Positions 1-11,500 of a stretch of 64,000 bases of DNA are shown here, one piece after another. The notes under the pieces are model-generated. The model did no database searches. It was not told where the DNA came from and saw only the letters and a program-made list of their open reading frames with translations. Every line of letters starts with the position of its first letter. The stretch's first letter is position 1. The DNA is from Lasiosphaeris hirsuta (taxonomy: Eukaryota; Ascomycota; Sordariomycetes; Sordariales; Lasiosphaeriaceae): the NCBI GenBank assembly GCA_030549175.1, contig JAUKUA010000003.1, positions 5,084,001 to 5,148,000 of the forward strand, written 5' to 3'. Position numbers and translations under genes: made by a program.

Positions 1-2237
1 CGCCGCCGCCTTGCCAAAGTTGGCTTTCCTCCCCCCGCGTGCCTTGATCTCTCCGGCTTTTGCAGCGTGCCACTCAGCCGAGTGCGGTTGCATCCAATGC
101 ACGCGCGGGTCTATGTCGGCAAAGTAGGGTTCGTCTGGCGGGACTTCGCTCGGCCTTCTCTCCTGGGGAGTCGTGGTCGGCTCTGCTGGGAGAAAGACTT
201 GTACTTGTGGCGGGGGTGTTGCAGCGCCTTCTTGGCTGTAAATCAGAGCGTCGAAGAAAGATTCATCCATTTGTTTTCGGGTGCCCGACGTCCGTTGCTC
301 CTGACGGAATTCAAAGGCCGAGGTATAGATTGGATCGAGTTGTCGCGCCCCGTTTTGTTCTGCCCGATTTGCAGGCAGGGGCAGAGGCTTCAGCTTTGGG
401 AACGGGATCCCGTTTGTCCGCCTTTCCTCATAGAAGCTCTGGGAGGACCCTAGTTTCCTTGCAGCTTGATCTAACACCCGTTCTATGTCCTCCTGTGTTC
501 GCACCAACAGGTCTGCAGTGGTGCACCGTTCTGCTGTCGATTTTCTGTCGTGATCGCGATGGTCACGCCCGCCTGCCAGGGTTGCTGCCCTGGACGAGTG
601 AGTCGCTACCGGAGCGGTCGACTCTTGAATCGCTGAAGAGTTGCCGGGTTGATTTTTTCGCATCCAAAACGATTGCAACTCTTTGTTGAAAGTCAGGGAG
701 TCTTCATCGCTCTTTTGGGACCCGCTGGCTTCAGCTCCGTTCACGGGGGGCCCTTTGGCTTCCGGAGGCCTTTCCACTGGCGGGGGGTCCCCCTCTGGGC
801 TCTCTATAAATGTAAAGCTCCGGATAGCAGGTGCCATTTTCCTCACAGGCTGCTTGGATACACTTAGTTTAGCAGTATTTAGTTTTCTTGCTTTGCTTGG
901 TTTAACCCCGTTTACAGCCTCAGCCTCGTATTGCTTCCCTGGCGGCTGGGCATGCAAGGAGGAGGTATTCCGTATGGTTTGTGCATCGGGGCCTTTGGCT
1001 GGTTTGCTGCCTGGCGCAGGGTATGATTTGGTCCGACTAGGCACCTCGGGCCCGTTTGGCTGGGTCTCGGGAGAAACCCACGAGGAGGGCGAGAGGCGTG
1101 GCCGCTTCCTGGTAGGCTCCCCATCCTGCGAATGGCGGTTTGGGACTGCGGATGCTGACAAGTCTGCATCGCCATTAGTCGGCTTCGGCGACGCCCGTGA
1201 CACGGTTGAGTGCTCTCCGAGAGTAGGCATCGGCTGTTTGGAAGTGTGCTGGGCAGGGGCAAAGGGAGTTTGCCCGGCTGTCTTACGTCTGAGAATTTGT
1301 GGTCGTCCGCCCACATCAGCTTCAGCTAGGAGCTTATTTTTGTTGATTGTGGCATGAGGCTGATGGCCGGTGCCCAAAGCGGCGGGCCGGCCTTGGCCTG
1401 GCTGAGGTCCCGATGGCGGTGCGCTGGCCGAGTTAGACGTGCGGGTGGAGCCCGAATCAGTGATACTGTCTATGTTTGCCAGGTGTGCAGAGCACATGAT
1501 TTCGCTCCTCCTACACCACTCCTGGCATCTCGGGGCCGAGCACCGAAGCTGGTCGTGGTTGTGAGGATTATCTTCGGGATCGTGGTAGCGGGCCACGCCT
1601 GAAGAAGAGGCCATGGCGGACGAGTGTGTAGACCGCGACATGGAGGAACTCGAAGTTCGGAACGTGGCGTGGAGCGGCAGCGACAAGCTGTCATTGTGGC
1701 GCTCCCGCTTGGCCTTGGTAAGACAGGTCTGGCAGGTCCACTTCCTGCGGCTGGTGAGTATGTGTAGTATGTGTGCAGTTTCAGAGAGACATTTTCCGCG
1801 GGCGGAGAGGGAGGGAAGTAGCGGACCGAGTTGAAATAGTAAAGTGTAAAGTATATGAAAAGAACAAAGCACGGCACGGGATAAACGTGCCAGTACGGGC
1901 AGTGGGAAGCGTGGGAGCTAAAAAGGCAAGGCAACAATTGGCTACGAGTGGGGATGTGGGCTGCTAATATCGCGTATTGCGGTATTGCAGTATTGCGGGT
2001 TTGCGCGGTGCGTGGTGGCATCCATGAAAAATAAATCAGGTAAGGCAAAGGCTACCTGGGAGGAGACTCGGAGCTGGGGCTGGGGATCGGGAGTTAGGGC
2101 ACCTACTTGGTCGCTTCAGGGTACGGCGTGTGGCATGCGCGATGGTAATACTTGGCGCACTTGTTGCATTTGATGAGCGGCGTGTCGAAGCTTTCAGTCT
2201 TCTGTTGGCAACGCTTCGAGTGGCAACGGGGTGGCAT
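1..2237 (-). CDS. PHD-finger protein, 3' end beyond window
   Basis: Two exons are visible: 2237-2107 and 1750 (or 1744)-1, running off the left edge in an open frame of more than 580 codons. The exon junction completes a C4HC3 PHD finger. Using the 1744 acceptor, the ligands are C5, C10, C24, C27, H32, C35 in exon 1 and C48, C51 (motif WTCQTC) at the start of exon 2. Both candidate acceptors (CCAG before 1750, CGCAG before 1744) keep frame. The rest is Ser/Pro/Thr-rich and probably disordered, with a short Cys cluster at the old in-frame ATG at 1614, a KRPRL basic motif, and an edge segment rich in R/K/G. PHD fingers usually read histone tails, so a nuclear chromatin role is inferred. I do not recognise the specific orthologue. 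The gene is divergent from the SCYL1-like gene at 3532. Confidence 0.75.
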
Positions 2238-3531
2238 TAGTCCTCTTGTCTCTGTCTCTCTCTACTGCCCTATCCCGTGTTGTACTAAGGTGTACGAGTC
2301 AGGCAATATACCAGCCCCGGAGCAAGTCCCTATAAAGCCCACGGGGGTAATTAGCGCCGTAACATCGTGCATTGGTGTGCCATCGAGGCTTTGATTTTCA
2401 AATGTCCGCTTGCACGTGTCTCAGGTCTTTTCAGTTTCTTGTTGGGTCATCATTCAGGCCAGCTGCAACGGCTTCGAGGTTCCGATGATTGGGGTAGCGA
2501 GGTATCTGGGATACCAGTACCCACATATGTCTACCACGGCCTTTGGACCCCGTCTCTCGGAGCGGGCTGAAAACAGGGCTCCGAAAAGTGGTAGTGTCGA
2601 CGAGACGAATCGCGACCAGTGTTTGATATATCCGGCTGCCAGATGGCCTGGCGGCCGCGCGCTGCCGGCCATCTCGAGGCAGCGCGTTGCTGTGGTGGCT
2701 GGCAGCCGGACGCGCTCTGAGACGGCGCGATAACCCTAGGACTCACGCAGAACCACGAAACCAGGAGAGCCCATGGCTGTCTGACCTTTTACCGTTGTTG
2801 ATCATCATTGACACGGGGCGCAGTGCTCACGCAGAGCACCCAAGACATGGCCCGGCATGCGAATATGAAAAAGCGTTGCTTACCGAGTCAGGTGGTGTAG
2901 CTGGGAAAGCTAGGGATGGCGGAAGTAGTCCTCTGAGATTTCACCACGGCAGCCCTCAACCACTACTGCAACCGTCTGACACGCGCTGGCTATGACCATT
3001 GAGCCAGACTTGCTGGGTGGAACAGAGCGGAACAGGGCGGGTACCTGAGGGTGAGGCGAGTGGTGGAGTGGTGCCGAGACTGCCTTGGGTGTCCGGGACG
3101 AGGTTGTTGATAGAAGGACAAGGTTGAGTGCTGACTAGACAGAGATGGGATAATATTATGGGAGCTGATACGTGCGCTGGCCGACAGTGGATGGGACAAG
3201 GAAGACGTGGGGGATGCAAAGCGAAACAAAGGCTCTGTAGCAGTGGAATTGGAATGGGCCCAGGGATAAATTCCGGCCGTCGCGAATTGAACCGTGCGCA
3301 TGCCTTGTGTCACGGCAGAATTTGGGCGTTGGCACCACCGCCTGCCGCCTCCGGGCTAGCGCTGTCTTATGGTGCAGCCAGGGGATTCGCGATAACAGCT
3401 GGCGGTTTGCGATAGAGTTAGCTGTCCAGAACCCGGCTTCTTTCTGGACGCGACGAGCTCTCCCACCACAGTCCCTTTGCCTTTTGCCTTGATCTGGGCA
3501 GCCGGCAACTCCCAGAAGCAAAGCAATTGCC
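2238..3531. promoter_or_regulatory. divergent promoter region between PHD gene and SCYL1-like gene
   Basis: No supportable coding sequence. The start of the PHD gene is preceded (on its strand) by a purine-rich tract, read as a TCTCTG-type pyrimidine run on the plus strand at about 2241-2275. A perfect 9-bp inverted repeat (CGCGCTGCC at 2658-2666, GGCAGCGCG at 2678-2686, 11-nt loop) lies in the middle. The two genes are transcribed away from this segment, so it should hold both promoters. Confidence 0.5.
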
Positions 3532-6333
3532 ATGGACTTCCTCAAGTCGGCTGTAGCCTCGGCCATCGCCAAGGGCCCTGCCTTTCCGTATACGTTTGGC
3601 GACAAGGTCGACCTCGACCCCTCCATCTGGACCCTCTACAATGGCACCCGACGTGTACGTTCCTGTGATACCCTGGAACCGAGAATGACACGCCTTTGCT
3701 GACTGCTGATTCATTGCTGCAGGAGGACGGCTCGAACTGCAGCATCTTCTCCTTCGACATCGCCACCAATCGATCGGCCCTCCCCCTCGCAAGAAACGCC
3801 CTCAAGAAGCTGCGCACCCTGCGACACCCAGGCGTGATAAAAGTGTTGGATACGGCCGAGGTGAGGCACCCAAACGGCCATTGCAAAAGATACCCGAGCT
3901 GAGCTTTCCGCCAAAGTCAGATTCCTACATTTATATAGCCACAGAGCGTCTGGTACCTCTGCGGTGGCACGTTAAACGAAAGAGCCTAAGCCCAGAGACT
4001 ACAAAATGGGGGCTCTACAGCATAGCGGTTGGTTCCCCCTTTTGCTTGCTGTTGGGGATGAGCCAGGGATGGTGGTCACTGATGCGGGACGTAGAAAACG
4101 ATCAAGTTCATCAACGACGAAGCGTCATCGATTCACGGCAGCCTCAAGGTGGCCACTGTTTACACATCAGAAAGTGGCGAGTGGAAGCTTGGTGGGTTCG
4201 ATGTGCTCAGCAATGTTAAGGATGACGAAGCTGTGATATACGTATGTTATCGACTTCTGTCACAACGACGAGAAGTGCATAAGGGCTGACCCTCAAGATT
4301 AGACATATGGCAGTCTAGTACCCGACTCGGGGCGGTATACCCCCCTGAACTGGCAAGGTCTGGGTGGGACGCCATCAAACGTAGCCCGCATTCAGCCACC
4401 GACTCGTACGACTTTGGCATATTAGTATTCGAAGTGTTCAACGGAAGCTTCAGCGGCGGTGATCAGGCCGGCCAAACCAAAAACATACCTCCTACCATGC
4501 AGTCTAGCTACAAGCGTCTGACAAACGCGAATCCAAAGGCAAGACTTAGCGTAGGCCATTTTCTTGAACAAGGAACCCGGAGCGGGTCATTCTTTGACAG
4601 TCCGCTCATCAAGTTGACCGAGGGAGTTGAGAACCTCGGTGTCAAGTCAGAAACGGAACGAGAAGCGTTTCTAGAGTAAGTCTTTGATTTTTAGACGTCA
4701 GTTTGGGTTCTTCACTGACAGCAGCAGTGACCTCGACCAGCTGACAGGCGACTTCCCCGAAGACTTTTTCAAGATGAAGGTCTTGCCGGAGCTTCTAAAA
4801 TCTGTAGAATTCGGTGGCGGAGGGCCCAAAGCATTCGGGGTTGTCATGAAAATCTCGGCGAAGCTATCAAACGAGGATTTTGATACCAGAGTCACTCCGG
4901 TGTTGGTTCGACTATTCGGAAACCCAGATAGAGCGATCAGAGTATGTCTTCTTGACAACCTGCCGCTCATGATTGACAGGCTATCACAAAAAGTGGTGAA
5001 TGATAGGATTTTCCCGCAAATAGTAGGTCCAGCTCCATGTCCCTTGCTGGTGTTGGTGTTGGCGATACTAACCAAAATTTAGGTTTCGGGGTTCACAGAC
5101 GTCGCGCCGGTCGTAAGAGAGCAGACTCTAAAGTCCGTCCTCACGCTCATTACCAAGCTCTCAGACCGCACAATCAACGGGGAGCTGTTGAAATATCTCG
5201 CGAAAACAGCCAATGATGAGCAGCCCGGTATCCGGACAAACACAACTATATGTCTTGGAAAGATCGCAAAGAATCTCGGTGGCTCGACCCGGGCCAAGGT
5301 TTTGATCGCAGCTTTCAGCCGCTCGTTGCGTGACCCCTTTGTACACGCCCGCAATGCGGCCCTAATGGCACTCGCAGTGACGAGCGAGTACTTCTCGGAG
5401 GAGGAATGCGCTACCCGCATCCTTCCCGCCATCTGTCCCTCGCTCATTGACAAGGAGAAGCCTATCCGCGATCAAGCCGGCAAGACGATCGATATATATC
5501 TTACCAAAATCCGCAAGGCCGTCGCCGCCATGCCCGACTCGGTTCTCCCACCCGAGAGTGCCGCGTCCGCCGGACCACGGATGAGCACCCCCCAGCCGGC
5601 TGAAGCAGCCTCGTCGGCAGCTTCTGCTGCATCAGCCACGGCATGGGCAGGGTGGGCCATCTCCTCGTTCACAAACAAGCTCTCGGCCGCGGCCGGCGAG
5701 ATACAATCCACCTCCACACCGCCGGCAACCAACCCCAGCGGACGCACCCCCTCCCCCTCTTCCGGGCTCGCCAACAAGCCACGCAACCTCGCGCCCTCGT
5801 CGCAGACCGCATCGGCGCTGCATCGACAGGCCCTCCGGTCTCCAGGTCCCACCTCGGTCCCGCTTTCTCGGACCTCGTCGGCTGGCGGTGGCGGAGGCGA
5901 ATCTTTCTTCCCGGAACCCGATTCAGTCGACGATGACGGCGACGCTTGGGGCGATATGGACGAAGGGACAGGGGGGGATGATGACTTCTTTGGCGGCGGG
6001 AGCAGCAACGAGCCGCCTTCGATATCGTCGTCGACGACGCTGCCAAAGAGGGACTCCGGTAGTAGGGCGGTCAGCGGGGGTGCGGCGGCAACGCCGTTTG
6101 ACGATGGCTCGGAGCCCGACTTTGCAGGGTGGTTGGCGGCTCAGGCACAGAAGAAGGGCGGGGCGGGGGCTAGGGGATTGCCCAAGGGGCTGACCAAGGC
6201 TGCGCCAAAGGCTGCGGTGGCGCCGGTAGTCAAGAAGACGGTACCGGTGGCGAAGAAGGCGGCGCCGGTCAAGAAAATTGAATTGAAGCCGAAGGATGTG
6301 GGTGAGGATGATGGATGGGGCGATGGATGGTAA
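3532..6333 (+). CDS. CEX1: SCYL1/Cex1-type pseudokinase with HEAT repeats
   Basis: Exons: 3532-3654, 3723-3860, 3917-4027, 4095-4241, 4303-4675, about 4722/4725-5022, 5083-6333; roughly 815 aa, the family's usual size. The N-terminal half is a protein-kinase-like fold without catalytic residues: the HRD region reads IHGSLK and the DFG region reads GGFDV, as expected for SCYL pseudokinases. Then comes a HEAT-repeat block (encoded about 4730-5500), a Ser/Pro/Ala-rich tail, and the acidic C-terminus DDGWGDGW typical of the family. Yeast Cex1 and human SCYL1 act in nuclear tRNA export and in COPI-linked Golgi traffic; this role is carried over by homology. The exon 6 acceptor is ambiguous because of a CAG repeat. 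A run of six C at 4340-4345 causes a one-base frameshift inside the conserved GRYTPPE region; all other exons fit one frame, so a sequencing indel is likely, but a real lesion is not excluded. Confidence 0.85.
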
Positions 6334-7388
6334 TTTGTCCACCTCTCTATGGAGAAAGGCGATAGATATCACGAGGGGGGTGTATTTAACTGTTGATTCT
6401 TGTCAAATGGTTTGTTTAGTGTTGTTGGCCAAGCCTGTATATGCTTCTTATATCCCTCGTTTTAGGGGTTAGGGTTACATCCGGATTTTGTAAATGGGGT
6501 GGAACCACCAGGGAATCAGTCCCATGTTTTGAGATTTACTAGGTATAGCATAGCGCTGCTGGGCGCCAAGGGGTTTGACGCAGGCCGCGATTGTATGAAG
6601 GACGAAGCTGTGCTTCCAAGACATGTCCCATGACTCCGAGTACTTGGGGAGGTGTCTGTCCATTAAATCGCTGAGGTATACCGAAGTTTGTCAAAAGAAT
6701 ATTTATTCGTGGCGGTCAAACAGTCCATTGCTACTTCGTGGGGCAAAAGAGAAAACCCCTCTTTCTAATGAAAAAAAACAAAACATGAACCCCCGGAACC
6801 CCGACCCAAGTAATCATGCCAATGCCGATGAACAGAAAGAATGAATCGCTAGCCCTGTCATCCTGGCATACCATATCCACCGCACAACGCCATGCGTAAA
6901 TGCCGTATTACCTTAGTCATCCTATTGCCCGACCACGAAAAGGGAAATCTGCAATTTCAACCAACCATGGCATAGCACAGGGTATAAAAGCACTGAAATA
7001 CAATGCGAAGGGTAGGGGTAGCAAGGCGAGCTTTGGTGTGCGTAGTTTCTAGCATGCGTCATCTTCTTCGCTGTTAGAGTGAGCGTGTGCCGAGGGATTA
7101 TGGGGGCGACTCGGTGTTGGCAACAACCTCTATAGATGTCGAGTCAGCAGTCGGCTGCATATGAAATTCGGAAAGACGCAATTGTTCAGTAAGTATGCTG
7201 GTGGTGGTCGTGGGCACTATCGCTTCAGTTTGCTTGGGGAACGGGACTGGGGTAGTGTTCCCAAAAGATTTGGGCCTCGGTTTGGGGTGCTCGGCCCGGT
7301 TTCGAGACAGGATCACACCGGAGTGGCTATGTCGATATCTGGTTTTAGGTCGGCGCGCTGGCCGAGAGTCAACGTCCTCCGAGCCGTC
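6334..7388. other. convergent intergenic region / 3' UTRs
   Basis: This lies between the stop codons of the SCYL1-like gene and LST8, which point toward each other. It is moderately AT-rich, with short open frames lacking family features. I see no RNA gene or repeat. Confidence 0.5.
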
Positions 7389-8553
7389 CTACCGGGCCTC
7401 GGAGTAATCGTTCAGGGCTACGCAAACAGCGCCACGATGGTGACCGTTGTACTGGCGGATGATTTGCTGGCTGTGCAACTCCCACAGGCGCGCATAGTGG
7501 TCACTGCATGCGGTAACTAGATATGCGCTGTCGGCGCTGAACGCGCAGTCCCAAACCCATCGCTGGTGACCGGTGAGGGTCGCCTCCAGTGGATATGGTT
7601 TAGGTTCGGCATCTTGGGCAGCAGGCTCCATTTCCTTCACTTCCCAGATCTTGGCTGTGTGGTCGGCGCTACAGGTTGCCAGTTTCTTCACATCAGGAGA
7701 AAGTAGAATCCGTGTAATATACTCCTTATGTGCCGAGAAATGGGTCAAGGGGATCAGCTGGGTCCGGTCGTAAGCCTGGACAAGCTGCCAGACGAAAACG
7801 TTGCCCTGGTACGGCATTAGCATGAGCTCGGATAGCTGGAGCGGGATGGGACGAAATGCGTACAGCATTGTTGGCAGCGCAAAGCAGAGTCCCGTCACTT
7901 GCTACTGTGACGCTAGAGACGGATACTTCCTCCTCTGGGATCAACTGGTGTGAGCAGGTGTTCTCGGCCAGATCCCAAAGCCTGATGCTCCCCGCTCGAT
8001 CACAGCTGATGATCTCACCCTGGTTTGGGTGGATTACGACATCATTGGCCGGAGACCCGTGATTGTAGCTCCTTTGGATGGTGCCGGTTCGTGTTTCCCA
8101 AATCTTGACGGTGCCGTCCTCGGAGCTCGTCACCATCCACTTTCCCTCGCAGTGAAACGCTATGCCTGTGATATTTCCAGTGTGACCTTCGAAGACGAGA
8201 AGAGGTGCAGGGTTGGTGGAACGGATATCGAAGAGTTTGACGGTGTGATGGCCCGCCGCGGCGAGGAATCGTTTATCGGGCGAGATGCATAGTCGGTTCA
8301 CCTGCGAGTCGGGGTGCTGGATTGTGCGGGAGCAGATTCCAGAGAGGGCCTCCCAAAACCTAGAAGTTCACGTTAGCTGGCGCACAATCACCGGAAGACG
8401 GCGAAAAAGCTTGCGACACAAGGCGTCGCAGAGTTGGCGCACCGGATGGTATGGTCGTAACCCGCTACGAGACTTGTCAGCAGCTTGCGCATTGTTGACC
8501 GGGGCGCTTCGGACACGCTAGGGTATCTCACCTGTGCAGAGGATGACCGACAT
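7389..8553 (-). CDS. LST8: LST8, WD40 subunit of TOR complexes
   Basis: Four exons: 8553-8532, 8464-8443, 8359-7864, 7805-7389, giving 318 aa, the length expected for LST8. The start MSVILCT continues into AGYDHTIRFWEA across the first two junctions, which matches the family N-terminus; both first exons are only 22 nt. The protein is WD40 repeats throughout (for example HTVKLFDIR, GTVKIWETR, GSIRLWDL, HTAKIWEV, HYARLWEL), predicted to form the seven-bladed propeller that binds the TOR kinase domain. It ends NDYSEAR, close to other fungal LST8 proteins. LST8 belongs to TORC1 and TORC2 and is cytosolic or endomembrane-associated. All junctions keep frame; nothing is missing. Confidence 0.95.
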
Positions 8554-11500
8554 GTTGAAGGCGTCGACTACAGCTCCATCGTGGGTGGGAATCAAAGCGA
8601 TAGCGGGAAATGGTGGGAGTTTTAACGTCGTCGGAAAGTGCAGGTATCTCCAAACCAAGAGTAAAGCAATTAGGTTGTGGTTGCGCTGAGCCTCCAATTG
8701 CCAGTGTAACGCTAACTTGACGAGAACCCCGCTGTGGGGCGAAGTCACGCTGCGAGCCAGAGCTTCGAGGTCCTGTTTGGTGGTGAAGAACAGGGACCTT
8801 GAGGACCGAGCTTTGACCCGAAATTGATCCGATTATTACATGGGGAATTGCAGCCCATTCCCCAGTCTCACAGGAAGGAGCTCTCCCACTCAATTTAACG
8901 CTTAGTCAATTTGTTGTCTCTTGTTTGCAGGTCTGCAGCTGCATTAACTATCAAGAACTGCCCTCCTCAATGTCCTCTCTTCAACCCACGCAGCAAAAAG
9001 CCCTGTTCTCGAAGCCGAAAAGCCAATTGTGCACATTCTCGTCGATACGCGAAGTGCCACAAACGACACGGCTAGTTGCTGTGCGAACCGAACCCTGCAA
9101 GCCATGGCCACGGCCGCTCGATGATTCCCTCCCGATGGAGTTCCAACGACTGATCGCTTGGCAGGGGCTCGTACCGGGAGCTTGATGTTTAGTATTTGGC
9201 GTAGATTGCCAAACCATCAGCCAAGTCAGCTGCGTGGCCATCACATCAGCCTTCGGCTTGTTCAAGCCAGAGCTCAGTCAGAGCTCACTTCCTAAACCAG
9301 TCGTATTGTCGCCTAGCTTGGTTCTTTGCCCTGGACCCGGATCGGATTCACAACCTATGCCTTGGAGCTGTACCTGCCCGGAGGAGAATCGATGTCCAGC
9401 CACGTCATCCAGACTCGTGTCCTCCCGATGATCACGACCTCCGGATGCTTAGGAACACCGGGACAGCTCAAACGTGCCAACGGTTTGCCGTGCAGAGAAG
9501 TATGTAGATCCTGCATTGCGATCAGATCTTTATATGTGGCATAACGAACCACCAACTTTGTGTGACGATCAACCTTTTCCCGATGTCCGATCTCGGTTGA
9601 ACACGCCCAGCCCATCACCCAATATACGAGATCTCTCTTCCTTTCCGACGTTGAGAGCCATACCCTTGGCGAGCTGGGCTGAAGTCAGACCTCCAGGTTG
9701 TACGGTTGGGCTGGACCTGCTGCAAAGAGGCACTTCCTAGCTCACAAAGCGAGACACGCCCCGCTGACCAACGTCATTCCGACCTGGATCGACACACCCC
9801 TCTAATGGAAAGAACCACTCGGTTCACCAATCGTGGCTGATGTTTGAGAGGTCTCACCAAGAAGAAATGAATCCCCTCTTCGCGACTTCTTGATTAAAAG
9901 CACCTCACCGCCTTGGTCTGGCTTGTACGGGCACCCGAAACGGGCCACCAGCAATGCAGCCAACCGCAAACAGATGGCCAATGTCACTCTGGTCATACAG
10001 AGTCCATGAGTTTCCAGGAGAAAGGTCCCCCTCGCTGTTTGGTGATGTCTGCCCTCCGACCACCGAAAAGAACGAAACAAGACCGCCCTAAAGTATTGGT
10101 GTTTGTTCACGCAACGATGGCTGTCCCGATGCGGTAAAAAGGGTAACCAAAACACAGATAAAACACACCTTCCCAGAACTCCTGAGCGGAACAAAGAACA
10201 AGACAATCACAATTCCCACCCAAGGCATCATTCAATCAAGCTCCTATTCCAGAACGAGGCTTGATGGCCGCAGTCTGTCCAGTTGGTGCATTATCGCACT
10301 CAACATACCTCACGCCCGTACTACGGCAGGCAAGACACGCGCTAGAAGACATCAGCTCTAATTCAGTTATCAAATTCATACAATGCTCTTACTATCGCGT
10401 GCTTCCCGCACAGACCTGGCAAACGACAGGCCTGCATCGCCTCCCACCCATTGGGATACACCCACAGGCCTCTGGGCAGGTATTGGGGTTCTGAGTCTGA
10501 GAGCTCATGATGTAATTGGACAATAGTGCGTCAGGACTAGGGTTAATAGAAGGCTCAGTTCCCCTTTGCGTCGGTTGGTGAAAGCGTTGCAAGGCAAGAC
10601 TCAAGAACCAAAATGGGGGTCGCCATCGACAGCAGGCAGGTTGGTCTTTTATAAGATAAGACGGGATGATCTCACCCAAAATTCACACAAAAGCCGATTG
10701 TTGGTAGGTACCATACATGAGATACATCTTCTCACCGCCAGACCATATCCCGGGAGACGTCTCGACGTATGATCGGAAAGTTCAGTAGGCGTCGGTGTTC
10801 GAACTGCTTGCAGAAGGGTCTGCTGATCATAATGCTATGCCGAGGTTCATAATGCGATTGCCGGGTTCCAAAGGGAAGCAAGAGACATCACTCGATCCAC
10901 AAAAGCTTAGAGGGGGTCATATCCGCTGGAGCCGATCTGTAAGACAAGATCGTAACATTGTTGACTAGGCAAGGAACATTTCAGGGATGGACCATGGCAG
11001 AAAGGCACCCGAGCGGCAATTCCTAAAAGGCATCTCCCGAGCGCGTTGGACGCCTTGCCGCTCCCACGGCTCAGCCACGAGCTCCTAGGGTTTCCTTGCA
11101 GTCCGGTGCTGAGATGAGAGCACCCAAGACAACCAACATTACACCGAGGCCGAGATCATGCAGCTACCCGTACAACGAGTCTTGAGGAGAGCCAGCGATG
11201 CTCTGATAGGGCCGGTCGGTTTCCTGGCGTCATTCGACAGTGTTCTAGCTCTCCCGCCGGACCGTGGGCAACCTCAATGGCGGCTATGCGCATTCTTTGT
11301 CTCCTATTGGGAGGCGGAAAGTACCATCTACAGCTCGAGGCGGTGTCGAGGTTCCATGGCGCTTCCTCTCAACAGTCTCCCTTTCCGCAGGAATACTCGG
11401 ATACAGTAAAATTGATGATGAATCCAGACTGTCCAGAATCATTTCCAACACTACCGATATCCACCACAGTTTCCATGCAGAGGCCCGCAGTCAAGTCCCA

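Noticed and set aside
60..1357. Plus-strand frames of 209 and 224 codons at the left edge
   Set aside because: They are antisense to the continuous PHD gene exon, whose frame joins a complete zinc finger.
5472..6008. 178-codon minus-strand frame
   Set aside because: Antisense to the low-complexity tail of the SCYL1-like protein.
6456..6480. TTAGGGGTTAGGG sequence resembling telomere repeats
   Set aside because: Only about two imperfect units; far too short for an interstitial telomere tract.
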